Shown here one piece after another: positions 28,728 through 37,931 of a stretch of 64,000 nucleotides of DNA. A program made the position numbers and the translations under genes. The stretch comes from Granulicella sp. (GTDB lineage Bacteria; Acidobacteriota; Terriglobia; Terriglobales; Acidobacteriaceae): contig JANXYX010000013.1 in assembly GCA_025408425.1 (NCBI GenBank), positions 124,001 to 188,000 of the forward strand. Reading direction: 5' to 3'. Each line of letters begins with the position of its first letter. The stretch's first letter is position 1. The notes below the pieces were generated by a model, which worked only from the letters and a program-made list of their open reading frames with translations, did not search any database and was not told the DNA's origin.

Positions 28728-30532
28728 TTCTGTGCAGGTTCTCCTTTGGCCAGACCCAGCATCTTCCGCATGTAGGAATCCTGCGGGAATATCTCCAGGT
28801 AGTGCTCCATTGCGACCAGTGCGTTCGCGTATTGCTTCAAACTGATGAGGCGCACAACCAGTGTCTTTTGCAGCACTGGATTGAAGGGATCGAGCGCCGT
28901 TGCTTTCTGCAGCAGGACGATGCCTTCCTCAGGCCGTCCCAGCTTTGTGGTGACCTCGGCTAGATCGCCATAAACCGTGGCTTGTGGCGGTCCGATCTGT
29001 AGCGCGCGCTGCAGATGGTCGGCGGCTTCCTGCAGCTTGCCACTCTTGAGATCTCTGCGGCCCAGAGCAGCCTGCACGATTGCCTTGCCGGGATCGGTCT
29101 GCTCCAGTTGCGCGAGAACCTTGAGATAGGGAGCGACATACTCGGGTTTATTCGCTGCAAGCTCGCCGTAGGCCTGCAAAAGCGTTAGCGGGGGGATCAC
29201 ATCGTCCTTGGTCCCGGGTACAGGATTTAGATGGATCAGGTCGGGCAAGGCCGGAGTCGTCTGGTGAAAGGCGGTCTCCGGAAAGCTTTCGTCGGGTCGG
29301 GCGAGAATCCGGTGGCTGGTGACGCTGGAGTGCGAAATCACCTGCACATCACGTTTCGGCATGTGGCACCCAATGCAGTTATCCGCGGGCTTGCTTTGCT
29401 CACGGGAGGCAAGGGGAAGTTTGCAACTCTGTTTCGTATGGCAGGTCATGCAGCGCGCATTGAAGTATGCCGGGGCCTCTTCCCGCGAGGGTTCGACGTG
29501 CGGATTGTGGCAGGTGATGCATCCCATCCGGCCTGGGCTGGCCCGATAGCACTTGCTCAACGTCATCGAGTAGAAGTGCTCCAGATGATCGGCCTGTGGG
29601 GGGGCTTGTGGGTCTGGAGGAACCATCAGGATCGAAAGGACATCGTCGAGGGGTTTCCCAGGCCTGAAGTCCTGATATGTCTTGCCCTCTTTGAAAATTC
29701 GCTCATTGCCGGTCTGATGGCAGGACATGCAGATGTTATTTGCCAGATCCATGCTGAGGCCGGCAGGATTTACGATGCCGTTCCCCTTTTCGGGCGAGTC
29801 GTCTGAATCCATGGCGCGAATATGGGCTGCGCCTGGTCCGTGACAGTTTTCGCAGCCGATCGCCATTTCACGAAACGGGGGTGTCTCAAAACGACCAACG
29901 GTTGCGGCTATCGGCTGCGGACGTCCGCTATGGCAGGAGATGCAACCAGCCAGAATGGGACGGTTAAATCCGTAGTCACCAAACTCGTACCCAGGAGACG
30001 GCCCCCAGGTGCCTGGTTTGGAGTAGAAGGATAAGGGTGCCTGGAAGAGAAAGTTGTCGCGTTGAACCAAAGCTCCAAAGCCATTGGCTCCAGCTCCAAT
30101 GATCCAATCGAGTTTTTGCGTGTCGCGGAAGATGTCTTTCCCCTCCGTGTCCGTCTGGTACTCGCTCTGGTAGAGCTTTCCTTCTTTGGCATGTACCTCA
30201 AAGTGCCGGTCCAGCTTGGCATCGTAAAGGTCCGCGGAGGAGGGGAGAGTCTGCAGGAGCTCTGGAGTAATCGCAGCCATCGAACGCCCCATGCTGGTCC
30301 GCGAAAACTGCTTATAAATCCCCAAGTGACACCGGGAGCAACTTGCCGCCCCCACGTAGCCTTCGTGGTCCTGAGGCGCTGTGTGCTGGAGGGCTTCAGC
30401 TTCAGGTTGCTTAGCGGCGGCGGGGGGCGCCTTCCTTGTTTGTCCGAAACCCTCCAGCAGCAGGAGGGTAGAAAGCACGCTGCACACTATCGATCCTGCG
30501 TACTGTTTCAACCGGCGCTGGTGAGTCCTCAT
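28724..30532 (-). CDS. Heptaheme cytochrome c with C-terminal TPR region
   Basis: A 602-aa exported protein, first gene of the minus-strand operon cytochrome-CRTAC1-TPR. Signal peptide SIVCSVLSTLLLLEGFG. Seven CxxCH motifs are visible: CSRCH, CISCH, CENCH, CMSCH, CITCH, CMTCH and CIGCH. The last about 160 residues are TPR helices (LQEAADHLQRALQIGPPQAT). The domain order is the reverse of the octaheme protein at 18971. Probably a periplasmic or outer-membrane-associated electron carrier. Partners are inferred from the operon only. Confidence 0.8.
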   Translation of the reverse strand: MRTHQRRLKQYAGSIVCSVLSTLLLLEGFGQTRKAPPAAAKQPEAEALQHTAPQDHEGYVGAASCSRCHLGIYKQFSRTSMGRSMAAITPELLQTLPSSADLYDAKLDRHFEVHAKEGKLYQSEYQTDTEGKDIFRDTQKLDWIIGAGANGFGALVQRDNFLFQAPLSFYSKPGTWGPSPGYEFGDYGFNRPILAGCISCHSGRPQPIAATVGRFETPPFREMAIGCENCHGPGAAHIRAMDSDDSPEKGNGIVNPAGLSMDLANNICMSCHQTGNERIFKEGKTYQDFRPGKPLDDVLSILMVPPDPQAPPQADHLEHFYSMTLSKCYRASPGRMGCITCHNPHVEPSREEAPAYFNARCMTCHTKQSCKLPLASREQSKPADNCIGCHMPKRDVQVISHSSVTSHRILARPDESFPETAFHQTTPALPDLIHLNPVPGTKDDVIPPLTLLQAYGELAANKPEYVAPYLKVLAQLEQTDPGKAIVQAALGRRDLKSGKLQEAADHLQRALQIGPPQATVYGDLAEVTTKLGRPEEGIVLLQKATALDPFNPVLQKTLVVRLISLKQYANALVAMEHYLEIFPQDSYMRKMLGLAKGEPAQK

Positions 30533-30659
30533 ATGCCTACCTGATCCGTGTGCGCCTCAGCCAAAAGCAGGTGTGACCACGAGCCATTCTCCCACACCAA
30601 TTCGCCATGGAGCCTGAGGGGAATCGCTTCGGGCACATGGGTTAAGGGGATCGGGCCTC

Positions 30660-30679
30660 TCTCCACCCTAGGGTGGAGA
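30660..30679. promoter_or_regulatory. 20-bp perfect palindrome, candidate operator
   Basis: Half-site TCTCCACCCT (30660-30669) is followed at once by its exact complement AGGGTGGAGA (30670-30679). It sits between the divergent heptaheme operon (start 30532) and the TonB receptor gene, 31 bases upstream of the receptor's putative -35. No T-run follows, which argues against a terminator. The binding protein is unknown. Confidence 0.55.
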
Positions 30680-30710
30680 TGGAGGTCAATGTAAAAGATG
30701 ATTTTTATTC

Positions 30711-30740
30711 TTGACAATCGCTGTCAGGGAAGACTAAAAG
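30711..30740 (+). promoter_or_regulatory. Candidate promoter of the TonB-dependent receptor gene
   Basis: TTGACA (30711-30716) and TAAAAG (30735-30740), spaced 18 bases. This would give a leader of about 110 bases before the chosen GTG at 30859. Confidence 0.45.
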
Positions 30741-30858
30741 TGTGTTTCAAGTCAAGTTAGCGTAAAAGTAAAGGAACAAGTGCCCCGTTGAGAGGTGCGT
30801 TTTCTTGACCTTCAAGGTAGCGAACATGCAGAAAAGAAAGACTTTATGGAGGTTAGGC

Positions 30859-33800
30859 GTGCAAATTGAAAACCGCGAGCGCAATAGAATCGTGAAGAAA
30901 TTATTTAGAAGTGTTGTCCTGCTGAGCAGCGTAATCCTGCTGTTCTCAGTTCAGATGTTTGCCCAACTTTCCACAGCGGCACTGAACGGCGTAGTTCGCG
31001 ATCCGACTTTAGCGGTGGTTCCCAGCGCTAAAGTGTCGCTGACAGCCGTGGATACCTCAGTGGTCCGCACGACCGTCTCCAACAATGCCGGCGAATATGT
31101 CTTCACCAGTCTCACTCCGGGCCGGTACACCGTCGAAGCGACCGCCTCGGGCTTCCAGTCGAAGAAGGTCTCGCAGTTCCTACTTGCCTTGGGGCAGACG
31201 GGTACGATCGACTTCTCGCTCACCATTGGCTCTGAGAGCAGTGTTGTGACTGTCGAAGCGTCGGCGCAGCAGTTGGATGCTACCAGCTCCAATCTGGGCA
31301 CGGTACTCGCCACCAAGCAGGTAAACGACCTTCCAACGAATGGCCGTAACTTCACCGCACTCCTTTCGCTGACACCCGGCGTTGTGCCGGTCAGCACCGG
31401 TCAAAACGGCGGCATGGGTGGTGGCGGATTTACCGCACCTGTCGCAGTAGGCGCCGCGTTCACCTTTCCTGCAATCAACGGAGCAACAAACCGCAGCAAC
31501 TTCTTCCTGACCGACGGTCTGAACAACTTTGGCAGCTTTCTCAGCACGTACGCCGTTCCTCCCATTATCGATGCAATTCAAGAGGTCAAGGTCGTCTCCC
31601 ATACCGACAGTGCTGAATATGGTTCTGTGCTGGGTGGCGTGGTCAACGTCGTCAGCAAGTCCGGTGGTAATGCTTTCCATGGCTCTGCATGGGAGTACCT
31701 CCGCAATGAAGCGTTCGATGCCCGTTCGTATTTCCTCCCAAAGACGCAGCCTAAGGCAACCTTCCATCAGAACCAGTTTGGCGGATCTGCTGGCGGGCCG
31801 GTGTTGATCCCGAAGCTTTACAACGGCAGGGATAAGACCTTCTTCTTCGCTGCTTACCAGGGATTCCGCTACAACACCCCTGCCAACAACAATCTGAAGG
31901 TGCCGACGGCGGCCCAGCTTGCTGGCGACCTGACGGGATCCCCTCAGATCTACGATCCTTTCTCCACTGTTCCTGATCCTCTGCACCCTGGTCAGTACCT
32001 GCGCACACCTTTTGTCGGAAACCAAATTCCGACAAACAGGATTGATCAGCGCATGGTGGCCTATGCGCAGTTCATATTCCCCACAGCTGGTGCAGTAGTC
32101 GATGCCAATGGTGACAACGCGATCGATTCCACACCTCTGGTGCAGACCGAGAACGAATACAACGCTAGAATCGACCAGAACTTTGGCCAAAAGAATTCGG
32201 TTTGGTTTCGCTATAGCGCAATCAACGACGTGACAAACCACTCGGGCGGCCTTCCTGGACTGCTCGCCCAAAACACCCTTCCCGCTCGTAACTGGGGAGG
32301 TAGCTATGTGCATACTTTTGGACCAAGCCTTATCGCGCAGGTGCAATATGCCCGAACGACGGTTCAGTCCAACTCGACGACTCTGTGGAATAAGTCAATC
32401 GACGCTGTCTTCAAAACCGCCGGATTTTCGACTGGATTTGCAGGCGGTTTTGCCGGAAATGGCGGCGGTAATCTGCTCCCCTCACCGGGAATCAGTGGCT
32501 ATTCGGGTGGCGGCGAGAGTATTCAAGCTACTCCTAAAGCCACAGACAGCCACCAGGTTAGTGGTGTGGTTACCAAGATCCTTGGCAATCATGAACTGCG
32601 GATCGGTGGCGGGTTCATCAGTAACGAATTTGCCAGCCCCATCTCGTACGCTAACCTCACCTTCCAGGCGCAGCAGACGGCGAACCCCAACGTTGCGGGT
32701 ACGGGCAATGCGCTCGCATCCTTCCTCCTGGGAGTTCCAGACGGAGCTAATCGCCGGAATGTGAATGAAACCACACGCCCCGGCGGAGTTATGGACTTCT
32801 TCCTCCAGGACTCCTGGAAGGCGACGCAAAAGCTCACGGTCAATGCAGGTCTGCGCTATGACTATTCCTTCCTTCCCGCATACGGTACCGACGCCACGAT
32901 TGGTCAGCAAGGTGGCATCGAGACCGGTGACATGAACTTCAATGACGGCACTTATGTGTTGCAGAAGCTGCCGCCATCGTGCACCTCGCGCGGCTTTGCT
33001 CCCTGCATCCCTGGCAATGGCCAGTTGCCGGCACACGTTGTGATCGATCCTCGCGGCAAGATCTCCCATAACGTTCCTGACAACTTTGGACCACGCCTGG
33101 GGCTGTCCTACCGACTTGGAGAGAAGACGGTTATTCACGGTGGTTTCGGTGTGGTGTTTGACAACTGGGCTGCTGTAGCCCAGATGGCACAGAATATCGA
33201 AGGCGCGTGGCCTGATATCGGACAACTGATCTCAAACGGTCAGAACCAGCCAACCTCGACCTCGGCGAGGCCAACCGTAACACCGCAGGATCCTTTCGGC
33301 GGCGGCGGCGGGGGACTCTTCCCGGCTGCTACACCATTCAACCAGGTGCAGTGGTTCTATGATCCAAACATCAAGAATGCCTACTCGGAGCAGTGGAACG
33401 TTGGAGTGCAGCGTCAGTTGACTCCTTCTACCGCACTAACCGTCAACTATGTCGGATCTACTTCGCATCGGGTGATCACAGGCGGCTACTACAACACCGC
33501 CTTGACTCCTGGGCCGGGCGATCCACAGGCACGCGCCCTCTACCCGTACATCGGCCCCACGTTCTACGATCGCAGCACCGGGACCGCTTCTTATAACGCA
33601 GGCCAGCTCCAGTTGGATAAGCGCTACTCCAATGGATTGTCCTACTCCGTTGGTTACACCTACTCCAAGTCGATCAATGCCGGCGGTGACGGCTGGTTCG
33701 GTGCGGAAGGCGGTGTGCCAGTTGACCCCTATCACCCGAATGCCTTCGGAAGTCGCTCTGTCTCCGGTACGGACCTGACGCACGTCCTGACCGAAAATAC

Positions 33801-34320
33801 GATCTTCCAGATTCCAGTCGGCAGAGGACAGCGCTGGTCCACTGGTAACAAAGCGGCAGACTACATCCTTGGAAATTGGCAGCTCAACAATTTCTTCACC
33901 GCTCGGTCCGGCCTTCCCTTCACTCCCACGATCAGCAGCGACGTTGCTAATACTGGGAACGTAGGTTGGGCAGGATATGAGCATGCCAATCTGGTGGGTG
34001 ACCCTCACAAGAATGTTCCGAAGGGCTATGGGTTCAATCCTGCAGCTTACGCTGCACCAACAACCTACACCTACGGCACAGCTGCTCGTAACTCGTTGCG
34101 CTCCGCTCACTACATCAACATGGATGCTTCAGTCTTCCGTCAGTTCCCAGTATGGGGCGAGCGTAGATTTGAGTTCCGAGTGGAGACGTTCAACTTGTTC
34201 AACCATCCAACCATGGGAACTCCCAATAGCGATTTGAATAACGGGAGATCGTTCGGAACGATCAACGGTACGGCAAGTTCCGCCAGACAAATGCAACTCG
34301 GAGGAAAGTTCATCTTCTAA
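30859..34320 (+). CDS. TonB-dependent receptor with N-terminal carboxypeptidase-regulatory-like (Cna-B) domain
   Basis: A 1153-aa outer-membrane receptor of the acidobacterial SusC-like or oar-like type. A signal peptide (VVLLSSVILLFSVQMFAQ) leads into a Cna-B-like fold (LNGVVRDPTLAVVPSAKVSL to about residue 110). A TonB plug follows (LPTNGRNFTALLSLTPG, then VKVVSHTDSAEYG) and a long beta-barrel ending in MQLGGKFIF with the terminal Phe typical of outer-membrane proteins. The frame opens at 30805, but GTG 30859 has GGAGG six bases upstream. It likely imports oligosaccharides or other large ligands. Its neighbours include GH29 and multiheme cytochromes. A clear terminator follows. Confidence 0.9.
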   Translation: MQIENRERNRIVKKLFRSVVLLSSVILLFSVQMFAQLSTAALNGVVRDPTLAVVPSAKVSLTAVDTSVVRTTVSNNAGEYVFTSLTPGRYTVEATASGFQSKKVSQFLLALGQTGTIDFSLTIGSESSVVTVEASAQQLDATSSNLGTVLATKQVNDLPTNGRNFTALLSLTPGVVPVSTGQNGGMGGGGFTAPVAVGAAFTFPAINGATNRSNFFLTDGLNNFGSFLSTYAVPPIIDAIQEVKVVSHTDSAEYGSVLGGVVNVVSKSGGNAFHGSAWEYLRNEAFDARSYFLPKTQPKATFHQNQFGGSAGGPVLIPKLYNGRDKTFFFAAYQGFRYNTPANNNLKVPTAAQLAGDLTGSPQIYDPFSTVPDPLHPGQYLRTPFVGNQIPTNRIDQRMVAYAQFIFPTAGAVVDANGDNAIDSTPLVQTENEYNARIDQNFGQKNSVWFRYSAINDVTNHSGGLPGLLAQNTLPARNWGGSYVHTFGPSLIAQVQYARTTVQSNSTTLWNKSIDAVFKTAGFSTGFAGGFAGNGGGNLLPSPGISGYSGGGESIQATPKATDSHQVSGVVTKILGNHELRIGGGFISNEFASPISYANLTFQAQQTANPNVAGTGNALASFLLGVPDGANRRNVNETTRPGGVMDFFLQDSWKATQKLTVNAGLRYDYSFLPAYGTDATIGQQGGIETGDMNFNDGTYVLQKLPPSCTSRGFAPCIPGNGQLPAHVVIDPRGKISHNVPDNFGPRLGLSYRLGEKTVIHGGFGVVFDNWAAVAQMAQNIEGAWPDIGQLISNGQNQPTSTSARPTVTPQDPFGGGGGGLFPAATPFNQVQWFYDPNIKNAYSEQWNVGVQRQLTPSTALTVNYVGSTSHRVITGGYYNTALTPGPGDPQARALYPYIGPTFYDRSTGTASYNAGQLQLDKRYSNGLSYSVGYTYSKSINAGGDGWFGAEGGVPVDPYHPNAFGSRSVSGTDLTHVLTENTIFQIPVGRGQRWSTGNKAADYILGNWQLNNFFTARSGLPFTPTISSDVANTGNVGWAGYEHANLVGDPHKNVPKGYGFNPAAYAAPTTYTYGTAARNSLRSAHYINMDASVFRQFPVWGERRFEFRVETFNLFNHPTMGTPNSDLNNGRSFGTINGTASSARQMQLGGKFIF

Positions 34321-34352
34321 AGATTTTTATCTAATGCCTCTCTTTGAAACAC

Positions 34353-34389
34353 TGCCCACCTTCCAGATCCTCTGGAGGTGGGCATTTTT
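34353..34389 (+). terminator. Rho-independent terminator of the TonB receptor gene
   Basis: TGCCCACC plus TCCAG (34353-34366, one bulged T) pairs with CTGGA plus GGTGGGCA (34372-34384), with a five-base loop, and is followed by TTTTTA. It begins 33 bases after the stop codon. Confidence 0.85.
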
Positions 34390-34390
34390 A

Positions 34391-34738
34391 TTGGAGTCAG
34401 AGCCGATAACTCTGTTAAGGAAAGGGAGGGTTGGCACTGACGTGGCAGGATCAAATTTATCCATCGCAATCAGATTCCGCGGAGCCTAAGAGTTGCCTCA
34501 AATGCCTCGCCATTGATACGGCGTGATGAGGTCCAGGCCACGAACTTCTGAGCAGCTTTGCACTCCAAGGTCAGCCACCCAAACGATCATGGAAATCTGA
34601 AGGATTGCGCGCAGCAATGAGTTTGCACGTGATCTAACTTCGCTTGGGCGAGGTGCTCTGGAGTCAATCTCGGCTGCCGCAACGCCCGGGGCGTGGATAT
34701 TGCCGACCAGTACGTGGCGTCTCAGGCTGGGAGAGGGA
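34391..34738. other. Intergenic stretch without a recognised gene
   Basis: About 350 bases between the receptor's terminator and the end of the next minus-strand gene. A 106-codon minus-strand frame (34498-34818) runs through it and into the cytochrome gene, but it has no recognisable domain and its composition looks like chance. I see no RNA gene or repeat here. Confidence 0.5.
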
Positions 34739-35911
34739 CTACGGCAGAAATCCGGAACCGGGGCGGACGATTCGAATGTCATGGTCCGTAAACATCGCAT
34801 GCACGGCCGGAATCTCATACTTCGGCATGTGGCATGAAACGCAGTTTACTTTGCCAACTGTGCAGCCAACAAGCAGTGTTGAAGTAGGGGGGCTCCCGGT
34901 ACTGGCATGGCATTTCAGGCACGTTGCATCGTAGGTGGCCGGGTCGCGCACCAATGGTTTGTGAGGATTGTGACAAGCGACGCAGGTAATTCGTGCGTCT
35001 CCTTTTTGTCCCCAACATAAGCTGCGCTCCAGCCGATAGGGCTGAAATCTCAGGTTTGCAATTCCCATGTTGGCGGGCATAAACGCAGCCACGTCGACGG
35101 GGGTTCTATGACAGGCTCCACAGAAGTCAACTGAGTCGACCGGGGACAAATCCCTTGTACTGAAGATGGTCTTTTCAACCGGGCCAGGCTCATCGTTATT
35201 CATTGCAGCTACATGCTTCGCCCCTGGGCCATGGCAGGCCTCACACGTAAGACCCAGGGTGGCATGATCGGGGTCAAATATTGCTGATGTAGTCGATCCG
35301 GTCGTATGGCATCCGAAGCATCGCGGCGTGGTCTCGGAATCGATCGGATCGCCGAGGGCATCTTCTAAATTCTGCGGGGCCACTGCAGAGTGGCCGGTTG
35401 TGATTCCGAGAGCCATCAGGCTGGTGTAGTAGGAGAGTCGGCTTTCAAGGAAGTCATTATTGCGCTTCAGGACGTAGGTCTGTGCCACCTCGCCCGATCC
35501 AAAGGCCCAGTCGATGGGGGCCGACACTGTTCCAGTGTCGTTCTTGACCACAAACTTGCTCTCCGTCGGCTGACGGGACAGAACGTAACTATATTCAGCT
35601 TCGGAGAAGGGAAGACCGGTATGGTGCCGCAGCAGGTCGGAGTCCGACGGACGGCTCGCAGCGTTAAACATTGGAGTTTTGCGTTGGGCTGCGGCGATGC
35701 CGGCGTGGCACCCCGCGCACGTCTCAGCACCAGCAAATTCTGCTCGGGATGGAACTCCGCTGGTCGGCCACCAACTATTCGCCTTCCAATGGGCGGGTGT
35801 GGATTGTGAGCCTCCCGGCGGGGCTGGATCTTGCGCCCGCGCCGCGCAGAGCAGCAGGAGGGCCATGAAGACCCCCTGCTGCAAGGGTTGAATCGGTCTG
35901 CGCTTTTTCAT
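34739..35911 (-). CDS. Heptaheme cytochrome c, no TPR
   Basis: A 390-aa exported multihaem protein. Signal peptide GVFMALLLLCAARA. Seven CxxCH motifs: CAGCH, CFGCH, CEACH, CGACH, CVACH, CLKCH and CVSCH. It resembles the haem portion of the proteins at 18971 and 28724 (GPGAKHVAAM, ITCVACHNPHKP, NCVSCHMPKYE) but lacks TPR helices. It is 49 bases from the start side of a GH29 gene on the same strand and could be cotranscribed downstream of it. Confidence 0.8.
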   Translation of the reverse strand: MKKRRPIQPLQQGVFMALLLLCAARAQDPAPPGGSQSTPAHWKANSWWPTSGVPSRAEFAGAETCAGCHAGIAAAQRKTPMFNAASRPSDSDLLRHHTGLPFSEAEYSYVLSRQPTESKFVVKNDTGTVSAPIDWAFGSGEVAQTYVLKRNNDFLESRLSYYTSLMALGITTGHSAVAPQNLEDALGDPIDSETTPRCFGCHTTGSTTSAIFDPDHATLGLTCEACHGPGAKHVAAMNNDEPGPVEKTIFSTRDLSPVDSVDFCGACHRTPVDVAAFMPANMGIANLRFQPYRLERSLCWGQKGDARITCVACHNPHKPLVRDPATYDATCLKCHASTGSPPTSTLLVGCTVGKVNCVSCHMPKYEIPAVHAMFTDHDIRIVRPGSGFLP

Positions 35912-35960
35912 GACGATGCTGCTCCGTCATAAGAGTAGCGGGTGAATGGATCACCCGAAC

Positions 35961-37646
35961 TCATTTAGTTTGTGTATCAGGTCGCGCAGCGCTGTCCAGG
36001 GTTATGCGAAGGGCAAAAGCTATATCCCCAGCAGGTTTTGCTGGGAGTTTGACGTGCAATCCATCCGCTCGTTGCTCGTAAGAGAGCTTGCTCTCCGAAC
36101 CTAGCAGTGAGATGGCCTGGATGTGTTGCCCCGGTGGAAGTCCTGCCGTCCCGAGTGAGTGAATAACTGCTTCACCACTGGTTGGCCACGCAAGTTCAAT
36201 CGCAAACAGGTCAGAGCCTTTTGTAGTGAAGCGGAAATCATCTGCTGTATAAGGTTGCGTCTCCGTGTCGTGGAAAGAGCCTGCCGCAACTTTGGTTGGC
36301 CCTTCTCCATAGACTTTCCAGGGCCGTGTTCCGTAGATTGCATCGCCGTTGACCTTGAGCCAGCCTCCCACTTCAAGTAGTACCTGCTGTACTTCGTTAG
36401 GGATCGTTCCGTCAGAACGTGGCCCGATGTTCATTAGCAGATTGCCGTTCTTGCTGACGACATCAGCCAACTGATGCACGATGAATGCAGGAGTCTTGAA
36501 AGTGTCATGCTCAATGTAGCCCCAGGACTTGTTACTGACTGATGTGTCCGTCTGCCAATACGAGGGACGAATCTCCGAGAGTTGACCGCGCTCGAGATCG
36601 AGGACGCCGGAGTCTTTCTGCATGTCCACCCACTTGTAGGTAATGATACCCACCGGGCCATGCTTCAGAGATTCGTTGTAGTAGTACGACGCAAACTGCG
36701 CTAGGTAGGGACGAACGGACGGTTGCCCGATCCACCAGTCGAAGAAGATGATCTCTGGGTGGTATTTCTGCACCATCTCTGCGGAGCGTGCGACCCAGTC
36801 GTTAGCGTAAGCGGGGCTCACATGGGTCCAGTCCTCGGCTAGATCGTTGCCCGCGTCGTTAACCTTGTCCTTAATCTGGACCTGCGCCGGGCCATAGAAT
36901 GCTGCGTACTTTGGATCATTTACATCGGACGGCTGCTCTCTGCCGCCATCCATAAACCAGTCATGCTCGATGCGGTGGGAGGAGGCTCCAAGGTGCATTC
37001 CTTCGGCTCGAACTGCTTTGGCCAGATCCCCAACGAGGTCGCGCTTGGGACCCATCTTGGCGGCGGTCCAATCCGACAGCTGGCTGTCATACATTGCGAA
37101 TCCATCATGGTGCTCGAAGACGGGTACGACGTATTGTGCCCCGGCCTGTTTGAACAATCGGGCCCATGCCTGTGGATCGTAGTGTTCCGCTTTGAACATC
37201 GGAATGAAGTCTTTGTAGCCAAACTTCGTCAACGGTCCATAGGTAGCTACCTGATGTTTGTTGATCTCCGAGCCTGCAAGGTACATCTCGCGCGGATACC
37301 ATTCACTGCCGAAGGCCGGAACCGAATAGAGTCCCCAGTGAATGAATATTCCAAATTTGGCGTCTTTGTACCACTCTGGCACCTCGTACTGCGAGAGAGT
37401 ACCCCAATCTGGGCGAAACTTTCCGTCATGCGCTACCTTTTCTACCTCATTGAGTATGCGTGTTCGGGCTGGGTCATACTTCGCGCTGGCCTTCTGCCAC
37501 TGTTCTGCCAACGACTCAGCGTGTTGTTTTGAGGTACTGTCCATGGGACTTGGGGCCTGGGCAGTTACAAAAACTGATGAGAGGGCGAGCAAACCTATGC
37601 TTAGCAGCAGAGGGCGATAGATGTTGCTGGGGGAACTTGGAGACAT
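35961..37646 (-). CDS. GH29 alpha-L-fucosidase, exported
   Basis: A second family-29 enzyme, 561 aa and longer than the one at 12766. Signal peptide LLLSIGLLALSSVFVTAQA. Family motifs are WYKDAKFGIFIHWGLYS, YVVPVFEHHDGFAMYDS and IIFFDWWIGQ (about residue 302), the last with the nucleophilic Asp. A C-terminal beta domain follows. The immediate neighbours are a LacI regulator (upstream) and a heptaheme cytochrome (downstream), unlike the sugar-catabolic setting of the first GH29. Activity on fucosides is likely; linkage is unknown. Confidence 0.87.
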   Translation of the reverse strand: MSPSSPSNIYRPLLLSIGLLALSSVFVTAQAPSPMDSTSKQHAESLAEQWQKASAKYDPARTRILNEVEKVAHDGKFRPDWGTLSQYEVPEWYKDAKFGIFIHWGLYSVPAFGSEWYPREMYLAGSEINKHQVATYGPLTKFGYKDFIPMFKAEHYDPQAWARLFKQAGAQYVVPVFEHHDGFAMYDSQLSDWTAAKMGPKRDLVGDLAKAVRAEGMHLGASSHRIEHDWFMDGGREQPSDVNDPKYAAFYGPAQVQIKDKVNDAGNDLAEDWTHVSPAYANDWVARSAEMVQKYHPEIIFFDWWIGQPSVRPYLAQFASYYYNESLKHGPVGIITYKWVDMQKDSGVLDLERGQLSEIRPSYWQTDTSVSNKSWGYIEHDTFKTPAFIVHQLADVVSKNGNLLMNIGPRSDGTIPNEVQQVLLEVGGWLKVNGDAIYGTRPWKVYGEGPTKVAAGSFHDTETQPYTADDFRFTTKGSDLFAIELAWPTSGEAVIHSLGTAGLPPGQHIQAISLLGSESKLSYEQRADGLHVKLPAKPAGDIAFALRITLDSAARPDTQTK

Positions 37647-37692
37647 GGGAGAAGAGCCTGCCTTTCAGGGCGGTTTATGTGCGATAACTATA

Positions 37693-37707
37693 CCGATAAA
37701 GTATCGG
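37693..37707. promoter_or_regulatory. Inverted repeat upstream of GH29, candidate operator
   Basis: CCGATA-AAG-TATCGG, 6-bp perfect arms, 47 bases upstream of the GH29 start. The neighbouring LacI gene makes it a plausible operator, but its half-site does not match the repeats upstream of the LacI gene itself. Confidence 0.35.
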
Positions 37708-37931
37708 GTGGCGAAAGCCATAATTTGGTTGCCAAGGCGGTCTTGGGGGCGTTGGTTGTATTGCTCAAAATGCTTCATTATCTCAATGACGGTTGCTCGC
37801 ATCTGCATCATTCATAGGGAGGGAGATGTAGGAGTCCTGGCCGCGCCCAGGGGATGGGGAAGTGGGATGAAAAACACGGCAGTGCGGAGAGTTTGATCTT
37901 AGTGAAGAAGGGACTGAGTTGTGTTGCGGGA

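Noticed and set aside
31180-32346. 388-codon minus-strand frame opposite the TonB receptor gene
   Set aside because: Antisense shadow of a well-supported outer-membrane receptor; no ribosome site or recognisable family.
34498-34818. 106-codon minus-strand frame after the TonB receptor
   Set aside because: It overlaps the start of the reliable cytochrome gene's 3' region in another frame, and has no domain or convincing ribosome site.
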